This document shows positions 10,201-22,900 of a stretch of 24,684 bases of DNA, one piece after another. Origin of the DNA: Lingula anatina (lineage: Eukaryota; Brachiopoda; Lingulata; Lingulida; Lingulidae); the NCBI RefSeq assembly GCF_001039355.2, contig NW_019775614.1, forward strand, positions 1 to 24,684. Direction: 5' to 3'. How positions within the stretch are numbered: the stretch's first letter is position 1; each line of letters opens with the position of its first letter. Below the pieces are notes generated by a model. That model was not told the DNA's origin and did not search any database. It worked only from the letters and a program-made list of their open reading frames with translations. Position numbers and translations under genes: made by a program.

Positions 10201-11013
10201 AACCTATCGTACTAGCACGATCGATCTAACTCCGAGGGGATTCTCTCTAAATTGCATTCACTTTAATTAAGCAGCCTAAATGTCTGTCACGCCCACTGAA
10301 GCTGCAATTTTGCAAGAATCCCCTTGGAGATCGACCCTGCTAGTACGATAGGGTTATGGGAATGGTCCCTATAGCTTCCCTTACACTGAAACAGTTTCTG
10401 CTCGGCCTCTGCTAACAGTCCTTTAGATGTTGGCTTCCATCGCAGTTTTCTTCGTAACCAGCCAGCACTGAAAATGATGCAAAAACATGATCATATTGCG
10501 TATAATTCCTGCTCTGTTACATATTATAATTATTTTATTATCATTTTATTATCATTATCATTATAATTATTATTAGTTATAGCTAGCTAGGACATAAGAT
10601 TTTGTCGGATTTATGAATTTACTAGTTTTATTTCCCCAGCCAGTAGAATCTCAATGCCCCCTTATCGTTCCAAAAAACGAGAGTTTGACAGAAATATTGA
10701 ACCAAGTGTGTGATAAATGTATTAATCATAAGAGTTACTACCCTTGATAAGACCCAATTAGCTTTATGAAAAATTTGGATTTTAAATGTCAAGTCATCGT
10801 TGCGTAAGCTGTCTAAGCCTGGTTTTGTCTGATTAAGACTCATCAGACACCAGTAAAGTAAGGCGTATTGCAAAACATATTTTCTTGATTACATATTGTG
10901 CGGTTTATCTGAAACATTCTCTTTGTATGTGACTGAATTTTACGGATATCATTCCTTACTTACTTGTCCACATCTAATTCAACTTGGCTATCTATTATTT
11001 CTTCGTCGGCCAT
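7268..11013 (-). CDS. ABHD4: ABHD4-type alpha/beta hydrolase (lyso-NAPE/NAPE lipase family), complete, six exons
   Basis: Six exons join in phase: 10964-11013, 10385-10467, 9089-9724, 8369-8489, 7785-7971 and 7268-7402, giving 403 residues and a TAA at 7268-7270. All introns are GT-AG. The N-terminus has [13 protein letters not shown], as in ABHD4. The hydrolase fold follows: [10 protein letters not shown] (118-127), LGFGRSSRP, the nucleophile elbow GHSFGG (Ser189), LVDPWGFP, a likely acid in SWVD (Asp340), and HX4D in HHVYAD (His366, Asp371). A Ser at the elbow marks an active ABHD4-like enzyme, not ABHD5, which has Asn there. ABHD4 family enzymes deacylate N-acyl phosphatidylethanolamine and its lyso form in N-acylethanolamine synthesis. 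Human ABHD4 is about 342 residues; the excess here is a low-complexity insert with 15 His (91-105) and a charged C-terminal tail. LPCAT lies upstream on the same strand. Confidence 0.95.
7564..7713. repeat. 76-bp tandem duplication in ABHD4 intron 5
   Basis: Two adjacent diverged copies share TATTTGT.GGACAC.TTCATC, GG.TTTG.(A/C)AT and TCTAACAGATT. They lie between the two last coding exons, starting at about 7564 and 7639. Confidence 0.75.
8811..9058. mobile_element. Foldback MITE, copy 1 (ABHD4 intron 3)
   Basis: The left arm (8811-8895) starts ACCCCATTCCCAT and includes CCAACTCTGGGGGGACTCT and AGCTTAACTGAAT. The right arm (about 8971-9058) is its diverged reverse complement, ending ATGGGAATGGGGC. 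No coding sequence lies between. It ends about 30 bases from the exon 3 donor. Shared arms and an internal CACCAGCTTTTCT tie it to the copy at 21349-21581. Confidence 0.8.
9543..9587 (-). repeat. Trinucleotide repeat coding 15 consecutive His in ABHD4
   Basis: A (GGT/GAT)n tract on the plus strand reads as CAC and CAT codons on the gene strand, residues 91-105, then Asp-His. It lies in a low-complexity linker just before the first core strand and the HGFGGG oxyanion loop. The frame stays open through it, so it appears to be translated. Confidence 0.95.
10184..10373. mobile_element. Foldback MITE, copy 2 (ABHD4 intron 2)
   Basis: Inverted arms at about 10184-10250 and 10303-10373 share CCTATCGTACTAGCA, GATCGA and GGGGATTCT. 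The outer end ACCATTCCCATA and the ATCTAACTCCGAGGGGATTC block relate it to copies 1 and 3; the arms are diverged and the centre is short. Confidence 0.7.
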
Positions 11014-11040
11014 CTTCTACTCTTTGGTGTTTATTTTACT

Positions 11041-11090
11041 CAGTCATGTGACTTTTACGTCACAAGGGATTCCCCAGTCACGTGATCAGA
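11041..11090 (-). promoter_or_regulatory. ABHD4 proximal promoter: E-box, M-box-like and CRE-like sites
   Basis: Within 80 bases upstream of the ABHD4 ATG (11011-11013) lie TCATGTGA at 11044-11051, TTACGTCA (CRE-like) at 11055-11062, and GTCACGTGAT with a CACGTG E-box at 11077-11086. The E-box nearly matches the CLEAR consensus GTCACGTGAC bound by TFEB/MITF-type factors, and USF can bind such sites too. Site presence is seen; use in ABHD4 control is inferred. Confidence 0.4.
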
Positions 11091-11177
11091 ATAGCTATAA
11101 ATAACTCTAATTCTAACATTATGTATTACCTGCACTACATTTTGCAATGTACTGACATTTTGGAAAATCTCCGATTT

Positions 11178-11518
11178 TTTAAATCATAAAAAGAATTCAA
11201 ACATGTAATTTAAATCACCAATTTCATTTTCCTTTATAATAGTTTGCTTTTACTTGAAATATTTCTGTGCTAGTTCTTTTCTTTAACACTCATTTTTCTT
11301 ACCAATCATTTTTGTACCCTTTGGGGTTTGACTTGATTTTAAATATTTTCTTTAAATCATAAAAAAGAACGATCAAACATGTGGTTAAAGTACCAGCTCT
11401 ATTTTCCTGTATGATGGTCTGCTTTTACTTGAAATATTTCCATGCTAGTTTTTCCTCTAACACTCATTTTTTCTAAGTAAACCAATCATTTTTCTTCCCT
11501 TTGGAGTTTGACTTGCAA
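11178..11518. repeat. 173-bp tandem duplication upstream of ABHD4
   Basis: Copy 1 (about 11178-11338) and copy 2 (about 11351-11518) both begin TTTAAATCATAAAAA and share CTTTTACTTGAAATATTTC, TGCTAGTT, AACACTCATTTTT, ACCAATCATTTTT and CCCTTTGG.GTTTGACTTG. Confidence 0.9.
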
Positions 11519-11519
11519 A

Positions 11520-13976
11520 TTATGTTCAAGGAAGTATAGTGGACAACAATTGGCATGGGAAACAGAATTTAAAAACAATTGCTTTTAGGTATAATAATTA
11601 ACCTTTATTACCACTGAAAAACAATCTTAAAATTGATACAGCAAACAGTGCAAATGACAGCATCCAATTTGGACACAATATCTGTATTTAGTTAAGTATT
11701 GTAATACATACATGCCTTTCAATCTTGATTTTTTTCTTCAGCAAAAATGTTAGAATATTCATTAAGTAATAAATACAAATAAAACCTTTGCTTCACTTAT
11801 AATCAATACAAATGCTGAACTGAACTTTTACAGTAAAACCATTGAAATACATTGCACTATATTCCTGATAATAAAACAAGTATATACCTATTATGCACAG
11901 TATGAATATTCTGGTATATTTAGCAGGTGTAGACATGCATACTTCCAATAATGTGATTTTTTTTTATATTGCCTAGAAACACAAGATGTGTCATCAATCA
12001 GCATATAAAATTACTTAACTCGTTGCATTTCTTAACCTATAAAGTGAGATAGGGTGAGAGAGGTCCTTCCACTTTAGTCCAAATAGGTTTATTTATTCAA
12101 AACGTCAACACACACATTTCTAAAAAAAGTACCAGACTTTCATTTAGTATGTGTGTGCTTGGTTAAACATTTCTTAAGTTGACTTCAAATATTAAATTGG
12201 TAACTGTCACTACATGACTTTTTGCACAAAGTTATACACACCAAAACAACTAACAATATACAAAAGCGAACCAAACAGATCCAGAACTCCTTAATGACCG
12301 ATTGTAATAAAAAGATTGTGCTTTTCATCTTAGTCACACATGCATCAATTTCTCTATTTCTAAGGCAAGAAACAGCAGCGATACTAATCTAGACATCAGC
12401 TATGCAATACCTATACAGCTAAATACTACCCTATTGATATCAGCTCACAGCAATATTACATATTAACTGGCACCAAAGCAATAGCTAAGGGCTTTAATAA
12501 TGTTATACCCATAACACCTATAAGCAAGCATGCATCAGCTTATTAAAGAAATGCGTAGTCAGATGTATAATATATAAAACCACCATTTCACAAAGCATTC
12601 AAAGCCTTTAAGGGGAATGTCAGAAAATCTAGCATGTGAAACTGAGATGTACATATATTTCAATATAAGTTACAGTATAAATCAGAAAGCTCATTACAAT
12701 GTTGAAGAGGATACAGGAAGGATCAAAACCTTAGTATCTGATAGCCTAATTAAAACATGTTAAAGCATTACAAAAGCATGAGCACTAGCCAAAAATAAAG
12801 CAGGTCTGTGATACATTTTATTACTAGTCTAAGCTGGATGACTATTCCACTCTGAAATTGTTTGGATTTCACTTTTAAAGTCAGCTATAGTTACTTAAGA
12901 TGGCAGCCATTATGGCATTTCTTTGCTTAACATCAAAATATCCAACAACTGAATATAAAAAAGAGGATTCTGATAAGAGCCATGACTTCAACTGTTACTA
13001 ATCATTTATTAAAAACTAAAAGACTGAGATTGATGCAAATTCCCAGACATCCATGAGAAACTTGTTTTTCACAGAACAACATCTAGCTGATCATCGACAT
13101 TTCAGATCTTAAAACACAGCAGGCATAAACCCTATACACATTAAATATTACACATATTATACAAACAGCTCAAAAATATTTACACACACAACCAGCAGCA
13201 CATTTTACATATTACGATAACAATTTATGGCAAAACATTTATGACAAGTACTCAGGAATTATTTTCCTTGTGGAGAAATCAGTTCGACCAATTTACTACC
13301 TGATTTTGTCTTGAAGTTCATAATTTTGATAAAATCCAAGCAACTGGGTATATTAACTTGATATCCATTGGCATGTAGCCATCCAACAGCTTTTCTTTCC
13401 CAGAATAAGATCATTTCAGGACACTACTGTTTTAATATATCAATAATCATATAAGTATAAGTTATCTGTATAAAACACCCAACATCGAATACATATATAG
13501 GGAGTGAAGGGATACATATAAGTATATAAAAAGAGATAAAATTGAGCAGTAACTCTATCCATGACTAAACCCAGAGAATGTAAAACAAATATTACAACAC
13601 ATAACAATGAATATAAAATATCTGCCTGATTTTGGTTGACCACTTCACAATTATATCATCACGTATACAAAGTGGTTGGGATTGTTTGAGATCCTAGTAT
13701 TTTGATGGATGATGGAGAACACTCGTGAGAAAATTAATGTAGCTTTGGAAATTGTAAAGAAGCTGGGCTTTGATGAAAATTTAGTAAACTGTAGTCTTTG
13801 ATTTCTTAATAAAAAGATTTCTGAATCAGTCATCACGGTGCTTCCTGAAACAGTAAATACAACCCAAAATTTGAAATCTAAATGTCAAATGAGTCTTGTC
13901 TTGTTGCTTGATTCTTCACTGAAGCGACATCTATAGCTGAGCTAAACTTGGGCATGGCATTATGGGTATAACACCG
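11520..13976 (-). other. Gene-poor stretch, probably including the LPCAT 3' UTR
   Basis: No exon with splice sites and coding pattern is visible on either strand. It follows the LPCAT stop on the gene strand, and canonical AATAAA hexamers occur at 13005-13010, in a TTTATTTATT block near 12090, and near 11604. The long, repeat-poor character fits a UTR, but the transcript end cannot be fixed. Confidence 0.35.
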
Positions 13977-16900
13977 TCAGTCTTGCTTTTGTTTAGCATC
14001 ATTGTCAATTTGTTCTTCAAATGGTTGTTCGCTATTTGCTGAGTTTGTCAATTTTTGGTATGTCATGAACAGCTTGGCATATTCTGGCTTCTGCTTTGCA
14101 TAGGCTTTGAATTCATCTGGAGGAAATACATTTTTTTTTCAAACATAAAATAATGTGATGGCCAACAAAAGGCATAAATAATGCTCCAACATCATGGCTT
14201 ACAAACAGTGTAAATTCTTATGAAGTCAATGCCATAATCAATAATATTCTTTTACTGTTATAATAAAACAATAAAGCATTCTCCTGCTTTTAAGAACAAA
14301 ATTCTCCAGTTAACAAAACAGTATAACACAACTGATAAGATAAGGCCTTTTTATTAACTTTGTCATACTTTTTGTCTTTAAAAGTGATTGTAATCACAAA
14401 GAAAGAGCACAAGGCTGGCAAAGTTGCCGAATACAGACTGAATCTGATTACAGCTCAAAATGAGTTTGTAATATATGAGATGGATTGTCACTCTACTGGT
14501 GCACAGGTTGAAAACAAATCTTTAACTTTTCAAGCTCTCCTAAACTCTTCTTCAAAGTAAATAGAGAAGGTGACTTTGAGACACTAAAAACTTGGAATTC
14601 TTACCAAAGCTTATCTTGCTATCCTGGTCTTTGTCCACCTGCTGGAAAAGCTTCCTCACTCCTTCTTCATTCATGCCAAATGCATTGTGCAACATCTGGG
14701 CCAAGTCGGACTCAGATAGATAGCCTTTGCCTTCAGAGTCAAACAGCTACAAATGTAAAAAATAAATCTAGTACTCTATAAAAGGTTCTCAGGTGAAAAT
14801 GGGAAAATGGTGAAAATTTGTGAATGGTTTTAATAACAGCACTGCATGCCAGAGATGACAGAATCATTTCTTTTAAATATTTAAGAGCATTCAATGATAC
14901 TTGTTCAAATTGTATTTCAATCTAAGATTTCAAGAAATAAACATGCCAAGTCCTATTTTTTTCCATACTTTTTGCTATTATTTCTTATCATTTTCTTATC
15001 ATTTTAAAAATTCATAATTTCATCTAATAATCTCACCTGAAAAGCCAGCTGAATAGTGTCTTCAGTATTTGCAGGCTCAGAGACTAGAGATAAACCTATC
15101 ACATATTCACGGAAATCTATGGTACCTGAATTATCCTAAAATTAAACAAGCATATAAAGATATGAAAAGAAGTACAAGGAGACCATAAGAACAGCCGGAG
15201 AACAAGCACTTAATTTTGAGCACAAAACATTATAAAAGCAGGTCAAAACTACAGCTACCTATCGAGACAGGCCCAAAACTGTGTTAAGTAAAGGAAAAAA
15301 GGAAATTGTTAGTGGCGTGTGTAGTTGTAATAACAAAGGGATACAGTGGCCTGTATTGTCACATGACTACAAGTGTGAAAACTTGAAGTAGGTGTGACTC
15401 ATTCCTGTAACAGACATTGTGTTGAGTGCGTCGTACAGATTGATAACTTCGGGTAATGGATATTTTGTCATTATATTTCATGCAGTCATCCTCAGTTATT
15501 GCTACACAACATTTGTCCCCCAGCAAATTTACATGACAGATGATGATGAAATGCATAACAAGATGAGTCTGTGTACTGATTGGCTTTGAAGTACAAAGTA
15601 TTGAATGACACTTTAACAGGACAGTCAAGTTATTTTCATCTTCATGTATACAGGCCCGTAGCCAGGGGGGGTTCGGGGGGTTCGAAAGAACCGCCTCTTT
15701 TGCTGGAAAAGGTCCACTCTGGGTAAAATTTGATCTAGGTACATGAAGTTTTTGTGGGAAACTGAATATTTATCGAATCTCAGACAAGACGAATCTCAGA
15801 CAAGACGAATCTCAGACAAGACGAATCTCAGGAGCCATCAGAAATGAATTTAAAAAACGCAGAAATTCATGTTTCTGCAGAAAAAGCTCATGTCTGAAAT
15901 TAACAACATTTAAGCTTCGTTCACATGGAAAGTCTATTTTCTAAAAATCTATTTTCTATTCACGGTATATCTTGTGATCACGGTCTGTGCCCTGAATATC
16001 CCGCAGCGTAATTACTGGCAGCGCGAGCCAGTTACTTCCAAAGCTGTAATTAATTCTCGGCTGTGCTCGGAGGAGATTCTGATACCTTGACGCATTCGCA
16101 GTAGGAATATGGGCGGCCAAAAGGGCAAAAAATCATGTCGTCGATTCAGTTATGTTTCGTCGATTCACTGCCTTCCCATCGATTCAGTTTCAAGTTTAGA
16201 AAGTTAATGGCGGTCGCGGTTGCTTTGAAAAATGTGTTTGTCAATTTTGTGCAACAACAAGACCAAGAAGATGAAGAAGCTTTACACACGACAGATACGA
16301 GTGCAACCGTCATGATCCAATGGCAAGCGCTGCGGCAACTGAGGATGAGATTTTATAGAATGCGAGCACAGCTGAGAATTAATTACAGCTTTGTATAAGT
16401 AACTGGCTCGCGCTGCCAGTAATTACGCCGCGGGATATTCAGGGCATAGATTGTGATCATGCGAGACCGCGAATGTAAACATATTTTTAGAAAATAGACT
16501 TTCCATGTGAACGATGCCTTAATTTATTATTTAGCATAATAATTAATAATAATAATAACATATTACATAATAATTTATTACTACAGAAACCATTATTTAA
16601 TCCTTACCCTGTCATACATCGTAAAAACATCCTCCAGTGCTTCTGATACAGGCAAGTTGAGATGTTCCGCCAACTCTTGTACCGTGATCTTTCCCTCTTT
16701 TCCTGTGTGGATTTGGCGGAATTTCTCCAACATGGCTTTAGCTGCCTCAAAGGTGATGCTAGTGAGGGATAGGGATTAAGCAAGCAAAGCAGTGAATCAG
16801 GCAGTAATCAGTGAACATTTATGGAACACCATCTTTTTCTTTTTTCATTTAAAGAGATGTCATTTCTATATTTTCATTTACTTGTACAAGCAGCGCTATA

Positions 16901-19900
16901 GCAGGGTTGTTAAATCAACAGTGCAAAATTGGATTTCTAATTACTAAGAAAAATGTTTCAATGGATAAGAATATGAAAAATGAAATCTAATGCAATCAAA
17001 TAATAATAATATATCTACAGCTGCATTGCAAAATGAAATGACCACAGTATAATGAGAAAGTCCCCAAAAAAGACAAATTTTTTTCAAAATACTTTATGCA
17101 TCTCTTTAATATTTCAAAACTTACAGCATAAATAACAGTTAAAATTCAAAAGCATTAAAAAATCTGAATGAGATTCTTAGATCTTTTGTTATTTTTTACA
17201 TTTAAATATCACGTCATGTCCTTTTGACAGATCTAAGAACTTATTCACCGGTGGATAAAAGATAGTTTGGTAAGTCCACAAAAACAAATACTTCTTATCG
17301 CCCTGTCTATATAAATAATGTTGTTACAGTAATAATGATTGTGTTTTCTGCATGCCTCCTTTCCACATTTCTTTTCTCAGCCTGGTTAACATACACTCAA
17401 CCAAAAAAAGGTTTGAAAACATCATTATTTTGAATAATTATAAAATGAGGATATGAGCTAGGGTAAATATATTAACCAAATATTGATGGCTAATGCACCT
17501 ACCATTCTTTACTGTTTTTATACACTGAAGATTTTCTCACTACATTACATAGTTTTTCTGAATTTTTTTTGTCAAGTGTTTAAGGTTAAACATGAAACAT
17601 ATGCATTTCTCCTAACTTAGTATCCAATCAGCAAGAAAAAATATGACAAATATGTATGTAAACAAGTGTTTCTGCATTAGTCTCAGTCATCTCGTATCAT
17701 GTCATATCTCACCCTAGCTTCTTGTTCACTTTGTTAAACTCTACAATGCCTGATGCCATTGGTAACTTGAGCTTGGCGGCATAGGTCATGAGACGACAGT
17801 CATCAAATGTGTGGTCCGTGGCAGGCACATTCAGACATCTAGAAATAGAGAAGTTTATTTTAAACTTTTAATTCAAAATTCTCAACTTTAGTATGTGTTG
17901 TTTGTGCCAGGGGTGTTCACACACCTGGAATTAAGTAAGTTCATTTCAAAACTTTATTTTAAATTAATTTAAAAGTTAATAGGTACTTGAAAAAAGATGT
18001 ATGGTTCATATAAATTAGTTCAATAAATATTAATTTCAACCTCTTAAATCCCCTAGCCTGTAACCAACTTGAAACAATTTTTTTTTTTTTTGCACTGGAA
18101 ATAATTTTAAAAGTCTTTCAAAATATTAAATCATACACAAAACATAACAAAATAATAAGAAAAACATATGAACACTAATCAAAATACTTTTCTTTTACTA
18201 CTTACTAATATCTTTATACACTTACTTTGTCATTTGCTCTCTGACATTCTTGGCAAACAGCTTTGGGTCTGCAATTTCTTCTTCATTTGGTTTGTAGACA
18301 GGTAGGTACTAATTATAAAGAAATGAGATAATCAACTTAAAATTTCCAATTCACTGGCCCAGGAATAAGTTATAATTTAAAAGAATTCTATAAACAACGA
18401 AATAATTTTGAACTTAGTAATACTGAAATTTTTACGCCAGAGTTCCTCAACACATTCTCAATCTATGAATTAAAAACATATAATATTAATTGGACAGATT
18501 GATACAAAAACATTTCAAAAATCCTGTATTTAAAATAAAACTTCAAAACCACTTATTTCTTAATCGTTATTCTTTAAAATAAAAAACCATTCTAAGCATT
18601 ATACTTAATAATATAATCCCTCACCTCCACTTCAAACCTGTTGTGTATTTGACATAAAGTTAGCCAGAAGAGTGTAAACGCCCCAGGGCCTTCCCATGTC
18701 CAAGTATACGTATCCTGAGAATGAAAATTTTGAAATTAGTTCAATTACTGCACACAATTGGTTCAAAACACAACGTATGACAGGAATGTGGGGGACTGAT
18801 AATGCCTTGTTCAAGCTCTAGCTATCACAAATCCTTTGGTCTACATCATTTCAGGTTAAAACTGTAGTAATTTACTGGAATGGTGACTAGTAGCAAAAGT
18901 AGCAATATTAGCCAATTCTTCCTTGACAATGTTATGAAACAGGTGCGAATTTTAAAGGAAAAGGATTGTCTAGGGTCGAAAGGTGCTAAAAATCCTGGTT
19001 TAAAAATTAAGACCAAATTTTTTGTCTACAATTCTTGACATGTGAAACTGGCCTCAGTACATAAGCCACAGAGCACATGCTCATTATTTTTCTAATAATT
19101 TACATTCACTGATGCAGCAAACTTGACCCATTTCACCTGTTTTTCTCACAGTAAAGCTCACTACTTACTAATCTATTTGGAAAGCGTAGGCAGACTGGCT
19201 GAACAGGGACCCCTGGGTAAAATCCACCTAAAAGCATGCAATGTTGTATCATTATCTAGCCATGTCAGTCTATATCAGGCCTGTAGCCAGGGGGGTTCAA
19301 ACAAATCCGTCATTTTTTGCCAAGACAAGGTTCGCTATAGGTAAAAATTGATCTAGATACACAAAGGTTGAATGGTAAAAGGTCCACTTATTCAGATAAG
19401 ACCCCCCCCCCCCTAAAACTGTTGGCTATGGGCCTGCTATATAAACTTTCTCCCAAGTCTTCCAGAAGACAGTCACAATTTTCTGAAAACCTTTCTGTCA
19501 AAATCTGTGACCTTGTTGACATTCTTGAAAGGCCCTTGACTTGGGTTATTTTAATCGTAAATAAATAAATGAAAAAATTCACAGTATTACTTGAAATAAA
19601 AAAATTAATCAGATGCCATTTTAAAAGTGAAGTAATAACTTATAGATGAGCAATCACAATCTGTTATCAAACCACAGAAATAAGCAGAGATCTTACCTGG
19701 TTTAAATGTAATTAGACAGGAACGGTTTGTGCAGGTGCCTTCTGGGAAGACAATAATCTGCGGCCATTCCCCTTTGGACTGTGCGCGTCTTTTAATCTCT
19801 TTAATGGTGTTTTGTCGAGAGTTTGGGTCCTCTCTCGATACCCAGATGGGCTGAGTAAAGGTTGCCAAGGCTGAAATAGTTTTTAACAAATTTACCAACT

Positions 19901-22900
19901 TTTATTCAATGTTTTTCCAACTTAAGTTTTTGTATTACCAATTCAAATCACTCATTGAAAGCAATGTAGAAAATGCCATTCATTCAATTTAAATAATTTA
20001 TTCATATTTCATTTCAATACTCTTAGGAAAGGTTTTTGGGGCTTTGACCATATCTCTAAAATGTGTAATAAAAGCTGTACTAGTTAGGTGTACACTGTAT
20101 TGCACTAACCCATATTTGTTGAAAATGTCTTTGAAAACTTAATGTAGTCTTAAATGTTCTTTTAATCTTAGAATCCCTAATATATGGCCTCTTCAACATA
20201 ACTTGATATTTTTTAAAGAATAACCTTTCAGTTCTCAATTCATTCCTGTCTTAAGTTATTTTTTAAAATCAAATAAATTTCTGTGGAAGACTTTTACTAG
20301 TAAGTACTTCCAAACATTTTTCCATTGCTAAAAATAAACCTATTCCCCCCCATGTAGTACCAATTATTTCAAGCAAAATTTTCTTTCTTTGTCAATAGAT
20401 ATACAATGTATGTCCAACTTTCACATAATAGTCCATATAAGAACACCAGTGCTAGAGATATTTCTTAGTGTCCGCCAAAAAGAATGAATAACAATCTGTC
20501 ATCCTGAGATAATTGCAGCTATTTTCCCTAACAAATGTTTTTTCTCTTGTTTTTGTATCTTTTATGTGTGTTCTTGCTTACACTAATGGATTCAGGGTGG
20601 TTTTGGTGGTGGTGGTGGTTGGGTGGGGGGGGCAGGGGTCTAGTATATATAAATTTACCTTCTCTGTGCCTATAAATCCACGATCCCCCTTGTTTTGTCT
20701 TGTTTTTGTATCTTTTATGTGTTTTTGCTTAAACTAGCGTATTCAGGGGTGGTAGAGGTGAGGTGGGGTTGAGGGGGGGGGGGGGGGTAGGTAGGTGGGG
20801 GGGGGGGTCTATGAAATACATCCACCTTCTAACTGCTACTGTGGCCAAATGTTCTGAAGAGAATGGTGTGCTATGAGCTTTTTAGTTTTACAGTACTGAG
20901 CATGCATGCATAATAATATGCTACAACCACATTGATTTAAGGGCCACTTCACAATATTTTCCCAATCCGTGTGTCTTTGCTTAATTCTTTTTTCTTGATA
21001 CATCTATTCCATTAATTAACTCAGTCTATGATTATTGAGATAAGATGCAAATACTTACTTGTTTCTTTCTCTCACACTTTGGATGTGAAAATATAGAACA
21101 AAAACTGCACAGATGGGGAAAATATTGTCAGACGGCCCTAAGACAGTTTTACATGTACCAGATTGTAAGTATAATAATAATAATAAAAATAAATATAGAA
21201 TGCAAGGACATATAAAGCATGCAATCTGGTCCTTATCCCAAATATTTCTAACCACAAATATTTCAACACATAATATAATACAGTGCCATCACCTCACCTG
21301 AATAAAAAAAACATTTTACTGTAATTCTCAGAGAGTCACCCTGAGTATAAGGGGTCATTCCCATTGAAACTATCATTCTGCATAGATCCAACTCCACGGG
21401 GACTCTCGCTGAATGCAATCAGATTAACACACCTCCTCCTGGTTTTGAATAGAATACAGAAAAGCTGGTGATGACGTGACTACTTTGGAAACAAGAGGCT
21501 TGTACATCTTTTTACCTGACTGCATTCAGCAAGAGTCCCCGAAGAACAACAGCTGCATTGGGAGAATTACAAAGAGCCCTTAGAGAATTAATGACAATTC
21601 CCATTGATGTCACATTTCTGTTACATATGCCCTACCCTATCAATTCTCCGTTCTCAGTGACTCAGGGTGCATCTGCTGAGAATTTTTTCTCTGATAAGCC
21701 ATACTTATATATTGCTCTTATATTGCGAGTGAAATAGATATATCACAGGCACAACATAGTTCATTGTCATGGGTGAAAGTTGTAAATCCTGAAAGCCTAG
21801 TTTGCAATTTCTTTTCATATTTAGACCATATAAAAAAAAAAAAGATCAAAATGAAAACTAAAAATCTTGAAATCAGGCATAATCCTGAAAACTTTCACCC
21901 ATGCATTATTACTAGTATATAAATATGGCATATGGAAAAACATCCCCCCCCCCCCCCAAAAAAAAAAAAATTATGAGAAAAAAAAAGTCAAAATTTTTGC
22001 GATTACTTTCTGCCCTTAGCAGAGCTGCAGCAAGTAATACCTACTTCCTATCAGCATGGTACCAGCGCTTTCTATTCTTGACACTCCACTGGGAAGGCCA
22101 TTTTTTAGGACAAAAAACACAAGTACGTCAAAAAAGGAGGAGTGTGGAGCTACGACTAGAAGTGGAGCATCGATGTCAGACGCTGGTATTCCCTTGATGT
22201 TAACATAATGGAAGCCCATGACAAAAAAGCAAGCTCTTCCCATAAACTCCAGCAACCGGCCACTACAGCGCCTAATGATGAACCAAGCAAATGAATGAAA
22301 AACAATGATAACTAAATTAAATTCGACATGGATTATGAACATAAAAACACAGAGTAAAGCAAGTATCATGAAGCAGCTTTAAAATATATGGGATTCAGCC
22401 AGCTATTTAACCCTACAAAAAAATAATAAAATCAGTAATATGAATGGCAATACGTACAAGTCAAGAAATCAAAGGACCGATACCACAACAGTTGCATGCA
22501 CATCATATACAATGTACTGGGGTGCGATTCGGAACAGGGTGCTTTAGAATACTTGAAGAGAAAGTGTCACAAGGAAATATGGCCACAGGGTGCAGTACAG
22601 TACATATTAGATAATGACATATTGATCTCTTCAGAGTGTCTCTTAAAAGATTGAAAATTGCTTTCAAAAGCAACCCAGAATTATCATGGAGATTTTTTCT
22701 CACAACTTTTCATGAAGCATATAGCATTTATAATTTAGTATCTAATAACTCAATGGAAATTCAGTGTCTCCCCACTTCCTACCCAGTATACAGAGAGCAT
22801 ACGTAATATATGAGAGAGATTCAAGGGAGTTAAAAGCAAATCACGATCTGATCAATACAAAACCGCTGTGCTGCAAAGTGGGGTTATTTTCTTATGGCAG

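Noticed and set aside
11094-11101. TATAAATA as ABHD4 TATA box
   Set aside because: It lies upstream of the E-box cluster and reads in the opposite orientation to the gene.
15359-15628. 89-codon minus-strand ORF in an LPCAT intron
   Set aside because: No recognisable motif or splice signals; it does not join in frame to the neighbouring LPCAT exons.
16135-16398. 87-codon plus-strand ORF
   Set aside because: It lies inside the foldback element between and over its inverted arms, has no family similarity and no splice context.
19871-22044. A third copy of the LPCAT HX4D exon
   Set aside because: I looked for another PHSS..D coding stretch with splice sites here and between alpha and beta, and found none.
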